From the NCBI GenBank assembly GCA_964405335.1, contig CAYONP010000067.1, positions 1 to 33,737 on the forward strand: a DNA stretch of 33,737 nt. Direction: 5' to 3'. Source of the stretch: CAYONP01 sp964405335 (lineage in GTDB: Bacteria > Armatimonadota > UBA10988). A program made the translations under genes and the position numbers. The notes under the pieces are model-generated. The model was not told the origin of the DNA. It did not search any database and worked only from the letters and a program-made list of their open reading frames with translations. Positions 7,479 through 15,810 of the stretch are shown piece after piece (the stretch's first letter is position 1; the number at the start of each line of letters is the position of its first letter).

Positions 7479-8240
7479 TCAGGCGCAGAGGGCGCGCCAG
7501 AGCGCGGCGTAGTAGCCGAGCACGCGCTCGGCGTCGGGACTGGCCTCGATTTCGGCCGAGCAGTAGCCGTCGTAGCCGTACTCGAGCATCAGCCGCGCGA
7601 ACTCGGCGTAGGGATAGGCCGGATCGGTCAGCTCGTGCAGGTGGACATGGTTGGTCAGGTGGATCACCTGGCTCAGGGTCGCGGCGACCGAACCGCCGAC
7701 GGTGTCACGCGGGTCGCAATTGTAGACCAGCCCGACGTTCGGCCGCGCCGCGTGCTCGACGGAGCGAACGGCGTAACGCCACCAATTGAACTGGCCGTGC
7801 ATCTCGAGGTTGACCTCGAGCTCGCGCGCGACGGCATGGTCGCCCAGCTCGGCCAGACAGTCGCCGACATAGGCGATCACCTCGCCACGCGGCACGCCGG
7901 CCGGCAAGTCGTTGCCGAACACCCGCACGCGATGGGCGTCGAGGTCGGCGGCCAGGTCGAGGTAGCGCTTGGTCTCGTCGATGCTCTCGCGCCGCCGGGC
8001 TGGGTCGGGATACTCGAACCGGTTGCTGATGGTCAGGCCGGCGATGTCGAGGCAGGCGTCGTCGAACGCGTCGCGCACCGCGCGCCGGCCGGCGGCGTCG
8101 AGGGTCAGCTCGACTCCATGGCCGTGGTTCTGCTGGCAGCGCAGCTCGACCGCGGCAAAGCCGGTGCGCCGCGCGACCGCCAGCAGCGTGGGCAGGTCCA
8201 TGTCGCGGCCGATGTTGAAGGTCAGCAGGGCCAGTTTCAT
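7479..8240 (-). CDS. Sugar phosphate isomerase/epimerase-like TIM barrel
   Basis: A 253-residue protein of the xylose-isomerase-like TIM-barrel superfamily (AP endonuclease 2 / hexulose epimerase type), which binds a divalent metal and isomerises or epimerises sugars or hydroxy-acids. Visible features: the opening strand LALLTFNI, FAAVELR (Glu32) as strand 2, NLEMHG (Glu146), LVYNCDP (Asp176), HVHLHEL (His200/202) and SAEIEA (Glu230/232), which together give the usual Glu-Asp-His-Glu metal set. Length is normal for the family. The start is the ATG at 8238-8240; longer in-frame extensions upstream only run antisense to the dioxygenase gene. It is divergent from the PhyH gene with 72 nt between starts, suggesting shared control. 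The actual substrate is unknown. Confidence 0.9.
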   Translation of the reverse strand: MKLALLTFNIGRDMDLPTLLAVARRTGFAAVELRCQQNHGHGVELTLDAAGRRAVRDAFDDACLDIAGLTISNRFEYPDPARRRESIDETKRYLDLAADLDAHRVRVFGNDLPAGVPRGEVIAYVGDCLAELGDHAVARELEVNLEMHGQFNWWRYAVRSVEHAARPNVGLVYNCDPRDTVGGSVAATLSQVIHLTNHVHLHELTDPAYPYAEFARLMLEYGYDGYCSAEIEASPDAERVLGYYAALWRALCA

Positions 8241-8312
8241 GCCGCTCTCCGCCGGCAGGTTCGGCGCGGGACGGCGATCCCTCGCCGCATTAGAGTGATC
8301 GCGGAGCGGGCG

Positions 8313-9026
8313 ATGACGGTGACGGCCTCGGTGCGCGAGCAGTTCGAGCAGGACGGTTACGTGGTCTTCGAGCGGCTCTTCGCCGAGGCCGACTGCAACG
8401 AGTACGCGGCCGAGATCGAGGCGGTGCTGGCCGCCTGCCGGGCCGAAATCAGCGCCGGCGGCGGCGATCCCGAGGCGGCGCTGGCCAGCGGCGTGCTGGT
8501 CGGCCTGGCCGCGCGCAGCGCGCGCTTTGCCGAGTGGGTCGGCGACCGTCGGCTGGTCGACCCGCTGGCGGAGATCTGGGGCGAGCGGGTCGAGTTCCTC
8601 TCGGACAAGGTGGTCTACAAGAGCGAGCGCACCCGCTTCGCCAGCCCGTGGCACCAAGACTGGATGTACTGGCACGGGGCGCACAAGATCTCGGTCTGGG
8701 TGGCGCTCGACCAGGCGACCCGCGACAACGGCTGCCTGATGGTCGTGCCGGGCACGCACCGCGCGGCGATCGACCACGACCTCGTGCAGTCGCCCGACGG
8801 GTTCGGTCACCGGCTCGACCTGTCGGCCGCCGGCATCGCCACCGAGCCGGTGATCTGCGAGCTGCCGCGCGGCGGGGCGGTGCTGTTCAGCGACCTGACC
8901 CTGCACGCCTCGCTGCCGAACACGTCGGGGGCGCCGAGGCGGGCCTGGATCCCGACCTATCGCAGCGGGGCCGTGGAGGACCTGGAGTACGAGTGGTCGG
9001 TCGCGCGGCGGATGGTCCGCGGCTGA
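8313..9026 (+). CDS. Phytanoyl-CoA dioxygenase (PhyH) family protein
   Basis: A 237-residue non-haem iron(II)/2-oxoglutarate dioxygenase of the PhyH family. The iron-binding HxD is His114-Gln-Asp116 in SPWHQDWMYW, the distal histidine is His198 in LTLHAS, and an arginine 11-12 residues later (Arg209/Arg210) would hold the 2-oxoglutarate carboxylate. VPGTHR is the usual PhyH motif between them. Such enzymes hydroxylate lipids, amino acids, sugars or secondary metabolites; the substrate here is not predictable. The ATG at 8313 starts the family's typical N-terminus (EQFEQDGYVVFERLF). A TAGAGT hexamer at 8291-8296, as in the promoter at 4934-4962, lies upstream but without a good -35. The isomerase gene is divergent and the bacilliredoxin follows. 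Confidence 0.92.
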   Translation: MTVTASVREQFEQDGYVVFERLFAEADCNEYAAEIEAVLAACRAEISAGGGDPEAALASGVLVGLAARSARFAEWVGDRRLVDPLAEIWGERVEFLSDKVVYKSERTRFASPWHQDWMYWHGAHKISVWVALDQATRDNGCLMVVPGTHRAAIDHDLVQSPDGFGHRLDLSAAGIATEPVICELPRGGAVLFSDLTLHASLPNTSGAPRRAWIPTYRSGAVEDLEYEWSVARRMVRG

Positions 9027-9079
9027 CGGGAGCGGTCATGCGTCTCAGACTCTTCGGCAGGGGCCACAAGGAAGGCACG

Positions 9080-9508
9080 ATGCTACACTTCGCCGGCGAT
9101 GACCTCTTGCTGCAACGCATGCGCGACGAGCTGCTCGAGAACGGTTTCGAGGAGCTGCGCACACCCGCCGAGGTCGACCGCGCGTTTGCCGACGCGCCGG
9201 CCTCGATGCTGCTGATGATCAACTCGGTCTGTGGCTGCGCCGCGGGCTCGGCGCGGCCGGGCGTGGTCGGCAGCCTGGGCCACGAGCCGCGGCCGGAGAA
9301 GCTGGTCACCGTCTTTGCCGGGCAAGACCGAGAGGCGACCGAGCGGGCGCGGGAGTACTGCCCCGGCTACGCGCCGTCGAGCCCCTGCGCGGTGCTGTTC
9401 CGCGATGGCGAGGTGGCCCACATGCTGCCCCGCGGCGACATCGAGGGCCGCACCGCCGACCAGGTCGCCGCCCTGCTCACCAGCGCCTACGATCGCCACC
9501 TGTCGTAA
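9080..9508 (+). CDS. Bacilliredoxin (BrxA/BrxB, YphP/YqiW family)
   Basis: A 142-residue thioredoxin-fold protein with the family's CGC active site, Cys51-Gly-Cys53 in NSVCGCAAG. Bacilliredoxins remove bacillithiol from S-bacillithiolated proteins or act as related disulfide reductases, so this suggests a low-molecular-weight thiol system in the host. Further matches are GFEELRT near the N-terminus, GYAPSSPC and the C-terminal IEGRTADQVA. Two additional cysteines (in EYCPGY and SSPC) are not part of the CGC motif. The ATG at 9080 gives the usual family length and has AAGGAAGG 4 nt upstream. An in-frame ATG at 9038, with GGGAG upstream, would add 14 residues and cannot be excluded. It follows the PhyH gene on the same strand. 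Confidence 0.9.
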   Translation: MLHFAGDDLLLQRMRDELLENGFEELRTPAEVDRAFADAPASMLLMINSVCGCAAGSARPGVVGSLGHEPRPEKLVTVFAGQDREATERAREYCPGYAPSSPCAVLFRDGEVAHMLPRGDIEGRTADQVAALLTSAYDRHLS

Positions 9509-9516
9509 ACGAAAAA

Positions 9517-9552
9517 GGGACGGACCCGATTTCGTGAAATCGGGTCCGTCCC
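9517..9552. repeat. Perfect 16-bp-arm palindrome, possible minus-strand terminator
   Basis: Arms GGGACGGACCCGATTT (9517-9532) and its exact complement (9537-9552) surround CGTG, and the outer C and G of this loop could pair as well. A run of five A precedes it (9512-9516), so on the minus strand the hairpin is followed by TTTTTCGTTT, the form of an intrinsic terminator. There is no minus-strand gene here for it to serve, and on the plus strand no T-tract follows, so a dispersed palindromic repeat is the better reading. It sits 8 nt after the bacilliredoxin stop and 25 nt before the next gene. Confidence 0.7.
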
Positions 9553-9577
9553 CATTGTTTGGTTCGGGGGTGCCGCC

Positions 9578-11440
9578 ATGCCGGGGTTGTTTGGGTTGGT
9601 CGCCGTTCGCCGCGAGGCCTGGCCAGCGCGGGAGGCGGCCGCGGCGTTGCTTGGCGCGATGGCCGAGCGGCTGCGCCACCGGCCCGAGTTCGTCGTCGAA
9701 ACCTGGGTTGACGAGTCGCTCGGCGTCGCCGTTGGTCGCGTCGCGGTGCCGGAGGTCGAGGCGAGCCGCCACCCCGCCGCCGCCGACGGGCCGGTGACCG
9801 CCTGCCTGGCCGGCGCCCTGCTGGCCGACGGCCCGGCGCCCAGCGAGCTGGCCTCCGCCTATGCCACCGCGGGCGACGGCCTGCCGCTGGCGCTGCGCGG
9901 CTTCTACGCCGTCGTCACCGCCGACGCGCGCGACCGCCGGGTGACTCTCTACGCCGACCGCCACGCCTCGCGGCCGATCTGCTATGCCGAGCATCGCGGG
10001 CTGCTGCTCTTCGCGCCCGAGCCGAAGGCGCTGCTGGCCGTCGAGGAGCTGCCCCGCCGGCCCGACGCGGCCGCGATTGCCCTGCTGCTGGCCAACGGCA
10101 ACCCGCTCTGTGAGCAGACACTGTTCGAGTCGGTCCGGCGGCTCGAGGGCGGCCACCTGCTGACCGTCAGCGACGGCGCGGTGGCGGTGCGGCGGTATTG
10201 GCAGTTCGACCCGAGCAGCGAGCCGTCGCGCGCGCCGGAGCCCGAACTGCGCGCCGAGCTGGTCGAGCTGGTCCGGCGCGGCGTGGCGCTCAACTACGAG
10301 TCGCCCGAGCAGACGATCATCTTTCTCAGTGCCGGGCTCGATTCGCGGGCCATCCTCGGCGCGGCGCTGGCCACCGTCGGCGGCGACGGCTCACGCGTCC
10401 ACACCGCGACCTGGGGCGCGGTCGCCGATCGGCCCGACTCCGATCCGGTGATCGCCGCCCAGATCGCCGCTGCCGCTGGGCTCCAGCACCGTTTCTTCCA
10501 GCGCACCGTCGACGACTATGCACGGCGGTTCGGTGAGCTGCACTACGTGCTCGACGGTCTGTCCGAGACGGCGCTGTTCCACGGCATCGAGCCGCACTTC
10601 GTCGCGGCGCTGCGCGAGGAGGGCTTCATCTGCTGCTTCCGCGGTGACCAGGCGTTCGGCTCGTACGGCCGACCGGCGTCGGTCGAGGGCGCGCTGGTCG
10701 AAGCGCTGTGCGCCCGCCTGCGGCCAATGGCCGGCTGGCGCGGCGTGATGCGCCCGGCGGTCCATGCCGCCTGGTGCGACGCCGCCGACGCGGCGCTCGA
10801 GGCGATGCTCCGGAGGATGGACGCGCCCGACCCGGTGCGGCTCAAGGATCGGCTCTATTACGAGCAGCGGCTGCCCGCCTCGCACGGCTCGGCCGCCTAC
10901 ATGAAGCACCTGCTCATGGATCATCGCAACCCGCTGCTGCACGAGGATATCCTCGACTTTGCCCGGCGCGTGCCGGCCGAGCTGCGAGTCGGCAAGAAGC
11001 TGCACAAGGCGGCGGTGACGGCGGCCTACCCCGCGCTGGGCGCCTTCCCGCCCGCGACGCTCTGGACGCTCGAGGACTGGCCCGCGTTGCTCCGCGCCGA
11101 GACGCCGGTGCGGGCGCTGATCGAGCGCGAACTCGACGACGGCGCGAGCGGGGTCTGGGAGTGGCTCGATCCGGCCGCCCTGCGGCGCGTGCTGGACGAG
11201 ATCACCGCCGGCGCGCAGATCGCCGACGCCCGTCTGCTGCCCCGCAACCCGTGGCGCGAGCGGCTCAAAGAGACGCTGCTGGCCGTCGCCCCGAAGCTCG
11301 CCGCCGAGCTGCGCGCTGGGCGCCGGGCGAAGCTCATCCGCCCGCACTACGTCCTGATGCGCGCGATCGGCCTCAAACGCTGGTACGACGTCTTCATCGC
11401 CGGCGACGGCAGCCGCGCGGCCAACGAGGCGCGAATCTGA
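9578..11440 (+). CDS. Asparagine synthetase-like protein without glutaminase cysteine
   Basis: A 620-residue protein with the two-domain plan of AsnB. The N-terminal Ntn/glutamine-amidotransferase-like part (about 1-160) begins MPGLFG, where active enzymes have MCGI; the catalytic Cys2 is replaced by Pro, and the NGEIYN-like glutamine-binding motif is also missing (ACLAGALLADG in its place). The C-terminal synthetase part has the PP-loop SAGLDS (251-256), typical SGGLDS, for ATP binding. The enzyme should therefore not hydrolyse glutamine, but may still adenylate a carboxylate and use ammonia or another nucleophile. Related proteins occur in polysaccharide and natural-product clusters. The start ATG follows GGGGG by about 8 nt. 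It is preceded by the palindrome at 9517-9552 and followed after 61 nt by the CocE genes. Confidence 0.88.
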   Translation: MPGLFGLVAVRREAWPAREAAAALLGAMAERLRHRPEFVVETWVDESLGVAVGRVAVPEVEASRHPAAADGPVTACLAGALLADGPAPSELASAYATAGDGLPLALRGFYAVVTADARDRRVTLYADRHASRPICYAEHRGLLLFAPEPKALLAVEELPRRPDAAAIALLLANGNPLCEQTLFESVRRLEGGHLLTVSDGAVAVRRYWQFDPSSEPSRAPEPELRAELVELVRRGVALNYESPEQTIIFLSAGLDSRAILGAALATVGGDGSRVHTATWGAVADRPDSDPVIAAQIAAAAGLQHRFFQRTVDDYARRFGELHYVLDGLSETALFHGIEPHFVAALREEGFICCFRGDQAFGSYGRPASVEGALVEALCARLRPMAGWRGVMRPAVHAAWCDAADAALEAMLRRMDAPDPVRLKDRLYYEQRLPASHGSAAYMKHLLMDHRNPLLHEDILDFARRVPAELRVGKKLHKAAVTAAYPALGAFPPATLWTLEDWPALLRAETPVRALIERELDDGASGVWEWLDPAALRRVLDEITAGAQIADARLLPRNPWRERLKETLLAVAPKLAAELRAGRRAKLIRPHYVLMRAIGLKRWYDVFIAGDGSRAANEARI

Positions 11441-11501
11441 GCCTGGCGAAACGGGAGGCCCGGCCACACTGTAAGCGAAACCGCGTGCGTCGGAGCCGAC
11501 C

Positions 11502-13145
11502 GTGACTATCCGCTGCCGCTGGCTGCTGCCCCTGCTGCTCGTCGCCGCGCTGCCGTTCGGGCTGCGCCGAGTTTCCGCCGCCGCGCCGGCGCCGGTGATC
11601 ACCGAGACCGGCACCGTCATGCTGCCGATGCGCGACGGGGTGAAGCTGTCGACCAACGTCTTCATCCCCGCCGGCGACGGCCCGTTCCCCGTGCTGCTGG
11701 CCCGCACGCCGTACAACAAGGAGGGCATCCGCCCGCCGGGCGGCGGCGCGCTGCCGATGGTCGTGGTGGTCCAAGATGTGCGCGGCCGGTTTGCCAGCGA
11801 GGGGGCGAACATCGCGTTTGAGCCCGACGGTTGGGGCGAGCGGCGCGACGGTTACGACACCTGCGAATGGGTCCTGAGCCAGCCTTGGTGCAACGGCAAG
11901 ATCGGCACTTATGGCGGCTCGGCGCTGGGCATCACCCAGATTCTGCTCGCCGGGGCCGAGGCACCCGGGGTGGTCTGCCAGACCATCGAGGTGGCCTGTG
12001 GCAGCCTCTTCCACGCCTCTTATGAGGGCGGTGCCTGGCGGCAGGCGCTGTGCGAGGGCTGGCTCCGCACCGCGATGTGGGACCCGGCCAACCTGACGCT
12101 GTGGCACGACCACCCGACCTATGACGACGAGTGGGCCAAGGTCGATGGCCTGGCCGCCGCGCCGCGGACCACGCCGGCCGGGCTGTTCACCGGCGGCTGG
12201 TACGACATCTTCAGCCGCGGCACGGTCGACATCTTCCTCGCCCGGCAGCACAACGGCGCGCCCGCCGCGCGCGGCAAGCAGCGGCTGGTCATGGGCCCAT
12301 GGCCGCACGGGCGGAACCGGCGCGTCGGCCAGTTGACCTTCCCCGAGAACGCGGGTGACCTGCCGGCCGCCTTCCGCAACTTCGCCTGGGAGCAGTACTG
12401 GCTGTTCGGCGCGAACAACGGCGTGCTCGACACGCCGGCGGTGAGCTACTACCTGATGGGCGACGTCGACGACCCCGACGCGCCGGGCAACCGCTGGCAG
12501 ACCGCCGAGACCTGGCCGCCGCCCGACACGACGCCCGAGCCCTGGCGGGCGGCCGCCGGCGGCGACCTGGTCCCCGGCGCGGCGGACGACGTCGACCTGA
12601 CCTTCACGTATGACCCAAACCATCCCGTGCCGACGGTCGGCGGGCGCAACCTGCTCCTCCCCGCCGGGCCGATGGACCAGCGCGAGGTCGAGGCGCGCGA
12701 CGACGTCTTGGTCTTCACCAGCGACGAGCGCGAGGCGCCGCTGGCGATTGCCGGCGACATCATCGCCCGGCTGACGGTCAGCTCGACCGCGCCCGACACC
12801 GACTTCACCGCCAAGCTGTGCGATGTCTACCCCGACGGCCGGTCGATGCTGCTGGTCGACGGCGTCCGCCGGATGCGCTTCCGCGACGGCCAACTGCGCG
12901 AGGAGCTGATGACGCCGGGAGAGCGGTACGAGGCGATGATCGACCTCGGGCCGGTGGCGGTGGTGATCGCTCCAGGGCATCGGCTGCGGCTCTCGATCAG
13001 CTCGTCGAACTCGCCGAAGTACCAGCCGAACCGCAACACCGGCGGGCCGATGTTCGCCGATGAGCCGGGCGTGCCGGCCGACAACACGGTCCACCGTGCC
13101 GAGCTCTGGCTGCCGGTGCTCGAGCTGGAGGGCGAGGGTGGCTAG
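11502..13145 (+). CDS. CocE/NonD family hydrolase, exported
   Basis: A 547-residue alpha/beta hydrolase of the CocE/NonD (X-Pro dipeptidyl-peptidase S15-like) family, with a signal peptide (about 1-27, ending VSAAAP) that sends it to the periplasm. The N-terminal alpha/beta domain holds a likely catalytic triad: Ser140 in TYGGSALG, Asp235 in GGWYDIF and His269 in GPWPHG. A C-terminal beta-jelly-roll (about 370-540) is typical of the family and carries YPDGRSMLLVDG. Members hydrolyse esters, amides or acyl-peptides. Translation begins at GTG (11502-11504). The gene overlaps the second CocE gene by 8 nt, and the two share many identical blocks (FASEG, PWCNGKIG, DTDFT-KLCDVYPDGRSML), so they arose by tandem duplication. 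Substrate is unknown. Confidence 0.93.
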   Translation: MTIRCRWLLPLLLVAALPFGLRRVSAAAPAPVITETGTVMLPMRDGVKLSTNVFIPAGDGPFPVLLARTPYNKEGIRPPGGGALPMVVVVQDVRGRFASEGANIAFEPDGWGERRDGYDTCEWVLSQPWCNGKIGTYGGSALGITQILLAGAEAPGVVCQTIEVACGSLFHASYEGGAWRQALCEGWLRTAMWDPANLTLWHDHPTYDDEWAKVDGLAAAPRTTPAGLFTGGWYDIFSRGTVDIFLARQHNGAPAARGKQRLVMGPWPHGRNRRVGQLTFPENAGDLPAAFRNFAWEQYWLFGANNGVLDTPAVSYYLMGDVDDPDAPGNRWQTAETWPPPDTTPEPWRAAAGGDLVPGAADDVDLTFTYDPNHPVPTVGGRNLLLPAGPMDQREVEARDDVLVFTSDEREAPLAIAGDIIARLTVSSTAPDTDFTAKLCDVYPDGRSMLLVDGVRRMRFRDGQLREELMTPGERYEAMIDLGPVAVVIAPGHRLRLSISSSNSPKYQPNRNTGGPMFADEPGVPADNTVHRAELWLPVLELEGEGG

Positions 13146-14676
13146 TCGGACCGAGCGCGTCGCGATGCGCGACGGCGTGCGCCTGGCGACCGACCTCCAC
13201 CTGCCCGAGGGCGACGGTCCGTGGCCGGTAATCCTGCTCCGCACGCCCTACGACAAGGACGCCGTGCCGATGGAGCGGCTCCACCAGGCGCTGCTCATCG
13301 GCTACGCGGTGGTGGTTCAGGACTGGCGCGGGCGGTTCGCCAGCGAGGGCCGGCAACTGCTCTTCACCCGCGAGGCCGAGGACGGCTACGACACATGCGC
13401 CTGGCTGGTCGCCCAGCCCTGGTGCAACGGCAAGATCGGCAGCCACGGCAGCTCGGCGCTGGGCATCGCGCAGACGCTGCTGGCGCCGCTCGACCCGCCC
13501 GGCCTGGCCTGTGCCAACATCGATGTGGCCAGCGGCAACCTGCACCGCGCGACCTATCAGAACGGCGCGCTGCGGATCGGGCTCAGCCTGCCCTACATGG
13601 TCGTCTGTGGGTATGAGCAGCAGAACCTCAACCTCTCGCTCGACCATCCGCACCACGACGAGTTCTGGCAGCCGCTGCACCCCGACGCGGCGGCCGAGCG
13701 GATCGCCGTCCCGGCGCTGCACACCGGCGGCTGGTTCGACATCTTCTGCCAGCACACGCTCGACACGTTCATCGCCTGGCAGCACCGCAGCCGGGCCGCC
13801 GGCGAACAGAAACTGGTCATCGGCCCGTGGTGCCACGGCCGCGGCGCCCAGGCCGGCGAGCTGACCTTCCCCGCCGCCGACGACCTGCCCGCGCCGTGGC
13901 GCGACGCCGAGTGGATCGACTGCTGGCTCAAGGGCGTCGACACCGGCGTGCGCGACCAGCCCGCGGTGACCTATTACCTGATGGGCGACCCGGACGACGA
14001 CGACGCGCCGGGCTGTCACTGGTGCACCGCCGACGACTGGCCGGTGCCCTGCACGCCGACGCCGTGGCACCTGCGGTGTGACGGCGGGCTGACCCGCGAG
14101 CCGCCCGGCGTCGCCGAGCCGGCGCGGAGCTTCTGCTACGACCCGACCATGCCGGTGCGGACCATCGGCGGCTGCGAGCTGAACCTGCCCGCCGGCCCGC
14201 GCGACCAGCGCCCGGTCGAAGACCGAGACGACGTGCTGATCTACACCAGCGCGCCGCTCACCGAGCCGCTGGCGATCGTCGGGCGGGTCACCGCGCGGCT
14301 GTGGGTCACCTCGAGCGCGGTCGACACCGACTTCACGGTCAAGCTCTGCGATGTCTACCCCGACGGCCGGTCGATGCTGGTCTGCGACGGCATCCAGCGG
14401 CTGCGTTACCGGCCCGGGCCCGAGTACGGCCGGCCGGTCGGGCCGGGCATGGCGGTGCCCTGCGAGGTCGACTGCTGGTCGACGTCGTTGGTCTTCGCCC
14501 GCGGGCACCGGATCCGCGTGGCCGTCTCGTCGAGCAACTACCCGCGGTTCGACCTCAACCCGAACACCGGCCGCTGGTCGCACGAGGAGCGGCAGCCGGT
14601 GACCGCCGAGAACACGGTGATCAGCATGGCCGGCCGCAGCTCCGAGCTGGTGCTGCCGCTGGTGCCGGTGCCGTAG
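13138..14676 (+). CDS. CocE/NonD family hydrolase, cytoplasmic paralogue
   Basis: A 512-residue paralogue of the preceding hydrolase, with the same alpha/beta plus jelly-roll layout. Triad residues are Ser106 in GSHGSSALG, Asp201 in GGWFDIF and His233 in GPWCHG. No signal peptide is present, so it should stay in the cytoplasm. The start is GTG at 13138, with GGAGG at 13127-13131 (6 nt spacing), 8 nt inside the end of the upstream gene; this strongly fixes translational coupling. A more upstream in-frame start at 13060 would lie far inside the first gene and lacks a ribosome site. Having an exported and a cytoplasmic copy suggests stepwise processing of related substrates outside and inside the cell; that is inference. 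Confidence 0.93.
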   Translation: MASRTERVAMRDGVRLATDLHLPEGDGPWPVILLRTPYDKDAVPMERLHQALLIGYAVVVQDWRGRFASEGRQLLFTREAEDGYDTCAWLVAQPWCNGKIGSHGSSALGIAQTLLAPLDPPGLACANIDVASGNLHRATYQNGALRIGLSLPYMVVCGYEQQNLNLSLDHPHHDEFWQPLHPDAAAERIAVPALHTGGWFDIFCQHTLDTFIAWQHRSRAAGEQKLVIGPWCHGRGAQAGELTFPAADDLPAPWRDAEWIDCWLKGVDTGVRDQPAVTYYLMGDPDDDDAPGCHWCTADDWPVPCTPTPWHLRCDGGLTREPPGVAEPARSFCYDPTMPVRTIGGCELNLPAGPRDQRPVEDRDDVLIYTSAPLTEPLAIVGRVTARLWVTSSAVDTDFTVKLCDVYPDGRSMLVCDGIQRLRYRPGPEYGRPVGPGMAVPCEVDCWSTSLVFARGHRIRVAVSSSNYPRFDLNPNTGRWSHEERQPVTAENTVISMAGRSSELVLPLVPVP

Positions 14677-14717
14677 CGGTGGCAACCCGGTTGCAGCCGG
14701 GGCGGCGGGGTCTGCCC

Positions 14718-15809
14718 ATGGAACTGGCGCTCAAGCCCGACTGGCCCGCCGCCTGCGAGCGCATCCACGCCTGGTGGGAACACGAGCTGATCGACCGCGT
14801 CTGCCTGGCGGTCACCGCGCCGAAGGCCGGCGCCACGGCGCGGGCCGTGCCGGCGCCGGCGACGCTGGCCGAGCGCTGGACCAACTGGGATTACCGGCTG
14901 GACCAGCACCTGGCCTGGCTCGAGTCGACCTGGTACGGCGGCGAGGCGTTTCCCGTCCTGATGCCGAATCTCGGCCCCGACGTGTTCGCCAGTTGGCTCG
15001 GCGCCGAGCTGCGCTTCATGCCCGAAACGAGCTGGGTCGAGCCGATCGTCGACGACTGGGCCGATTCGCTCGACGACCTGCGGCTCGACGAATCGTCCTG
15101 GTCGTGGCAGTGGATGCTGGAGGCGACGCGCACCGCCTGCGCGGCGGGCGAGGGGCGGTTCATGGTCGGCCTGACCGATCTGCACCCCGGCATGGACCTG
15201 CTCGCGGCGCTGCGGCATCCCGACCGGCTGTGCCTCGATCTGATGCTCTGCCCCGACCTGGTCGAGGCGGCGATGCAGCGCGTGATGCCGCTCTACTACC
15301 AGGCTTACCAGACCTTCCACGAGCTGATTCAGCGGACCCACACCGGCTCGACGACCTGGTTGACGGCGTACAGTTCGGGGAAGTACTACCCGACGTCGTG
15401 TGATTTCGCGGCGCTGATTGGCCCGGCGCACTTCGATCGCTTCGTGCGGCCCGACATCGAAGCGCAATGCGCCTGGCTCGACCATGCGCTGTTCCATCTC
15501 GATGGCCCGCAGTGCTTGCAGCACGTGCCGAGCCTGTGCTCGATTCCGGGGCTGCGGGCGATCCAGTGGGTACATGGCGCGGGCCACGCGCCGATGACTC
15601 GATGGATCGACCTGCTCGGCGAGCTGCAACAGCGGGGCATGGGCCTGCACTTGTCGGTGCTGGCCGAGGAGGTCGAGCCGCTGCTCGAGGCGCTCGACCC
15701 GCGGGGCCTGTTCCTGCACACCGGTTGCCGGACTCAGGAGCAGGGCGAGGAGTTGCTGCGGCAGGCGGCGAAGTGGACGTCGGCGGCGCTGCGACGGGTT
15801 GGCGCCTAG
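14718..15809 (+). CDS. Uroporphyrinogen-decarboxylase-fold protein (methyltransferase-like)
   Basis: A 363-residue protein of the URO-D superfamily, probably of the group annotated near methylcobamide methyltransferases and sometimes labelled trimethylamine corrinoid 2. The opening LKPDWPAACERIHAWWEHELIDRVCLAVTAPK matches that group by memory of its conserved start (motif at residues 5-36). The C-terminal half has the TIM-barrel pattern with FHLDGPQ and SIPGLRAIQWVHGAG. No corrinoid-binding domain or partner gene is near. True URO-D function in haem synthesis is unlikely because the N-terminal signature is absent. The ATG at 14718 is 41 nt after the CocE paralogue stop, so the three genes 11502-15809 look like one operon. 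The reaction is unknown. Confidence 0.8.
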   Translation: MELALKPDWPAACERIHAWWEHELIDRVCLAVTAPKAGATARAVPAPATLAERWTNWDYRLDQHLAWLESTWYGGEAFPVLMPNLGPDVFASWLGAELRFMPETSWVEPIVDDWADSLDDLRLDESSWSWQWMLEATRTACAAGEGRFMVGLTDLHPGMDLLAALRHPDRLCLDLMLCPDLVEAAMQRVMPLYYQAYQTFHELIQRTHTGSTTWLTAYSSGKYYPTSCDFAALIGPAHFDRFVRPDIEAQCAWLDHALFHLDGPQCLQHVPSLCSIPGLRAIQWVHGAGHAPMTRWIDLLGELQQRGMGLHLSVLAEEVEPLLEALDPRGLFLHTGCRTQEQGEELLRQAAKWTSAALRRVGA

Positions 15810-15810
15810 C

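Noticed and set aside
7407..8312. N-terminal extension of the PhyH dioxygenase
   Set aside because: The in-frame extension is antisense to the isomerase gene and the PhyH family start is at 8313.
9512..9552. Intrinsic terminator for the bacilliredoxin gene
   Set aside because: No T-run follows on the plus strand; the T-run is on the minus strand, so it is listed as a palindromic repeat.
14682..14694. Hairpin GCAACC-C-GGTTGC between the CocE and URO-D-like genes
   Set aside because: The centre leaves a one-nucleotide loop, there is no T-tract, and the gap is only 41 nt; likely chance in GC-rich DNA.
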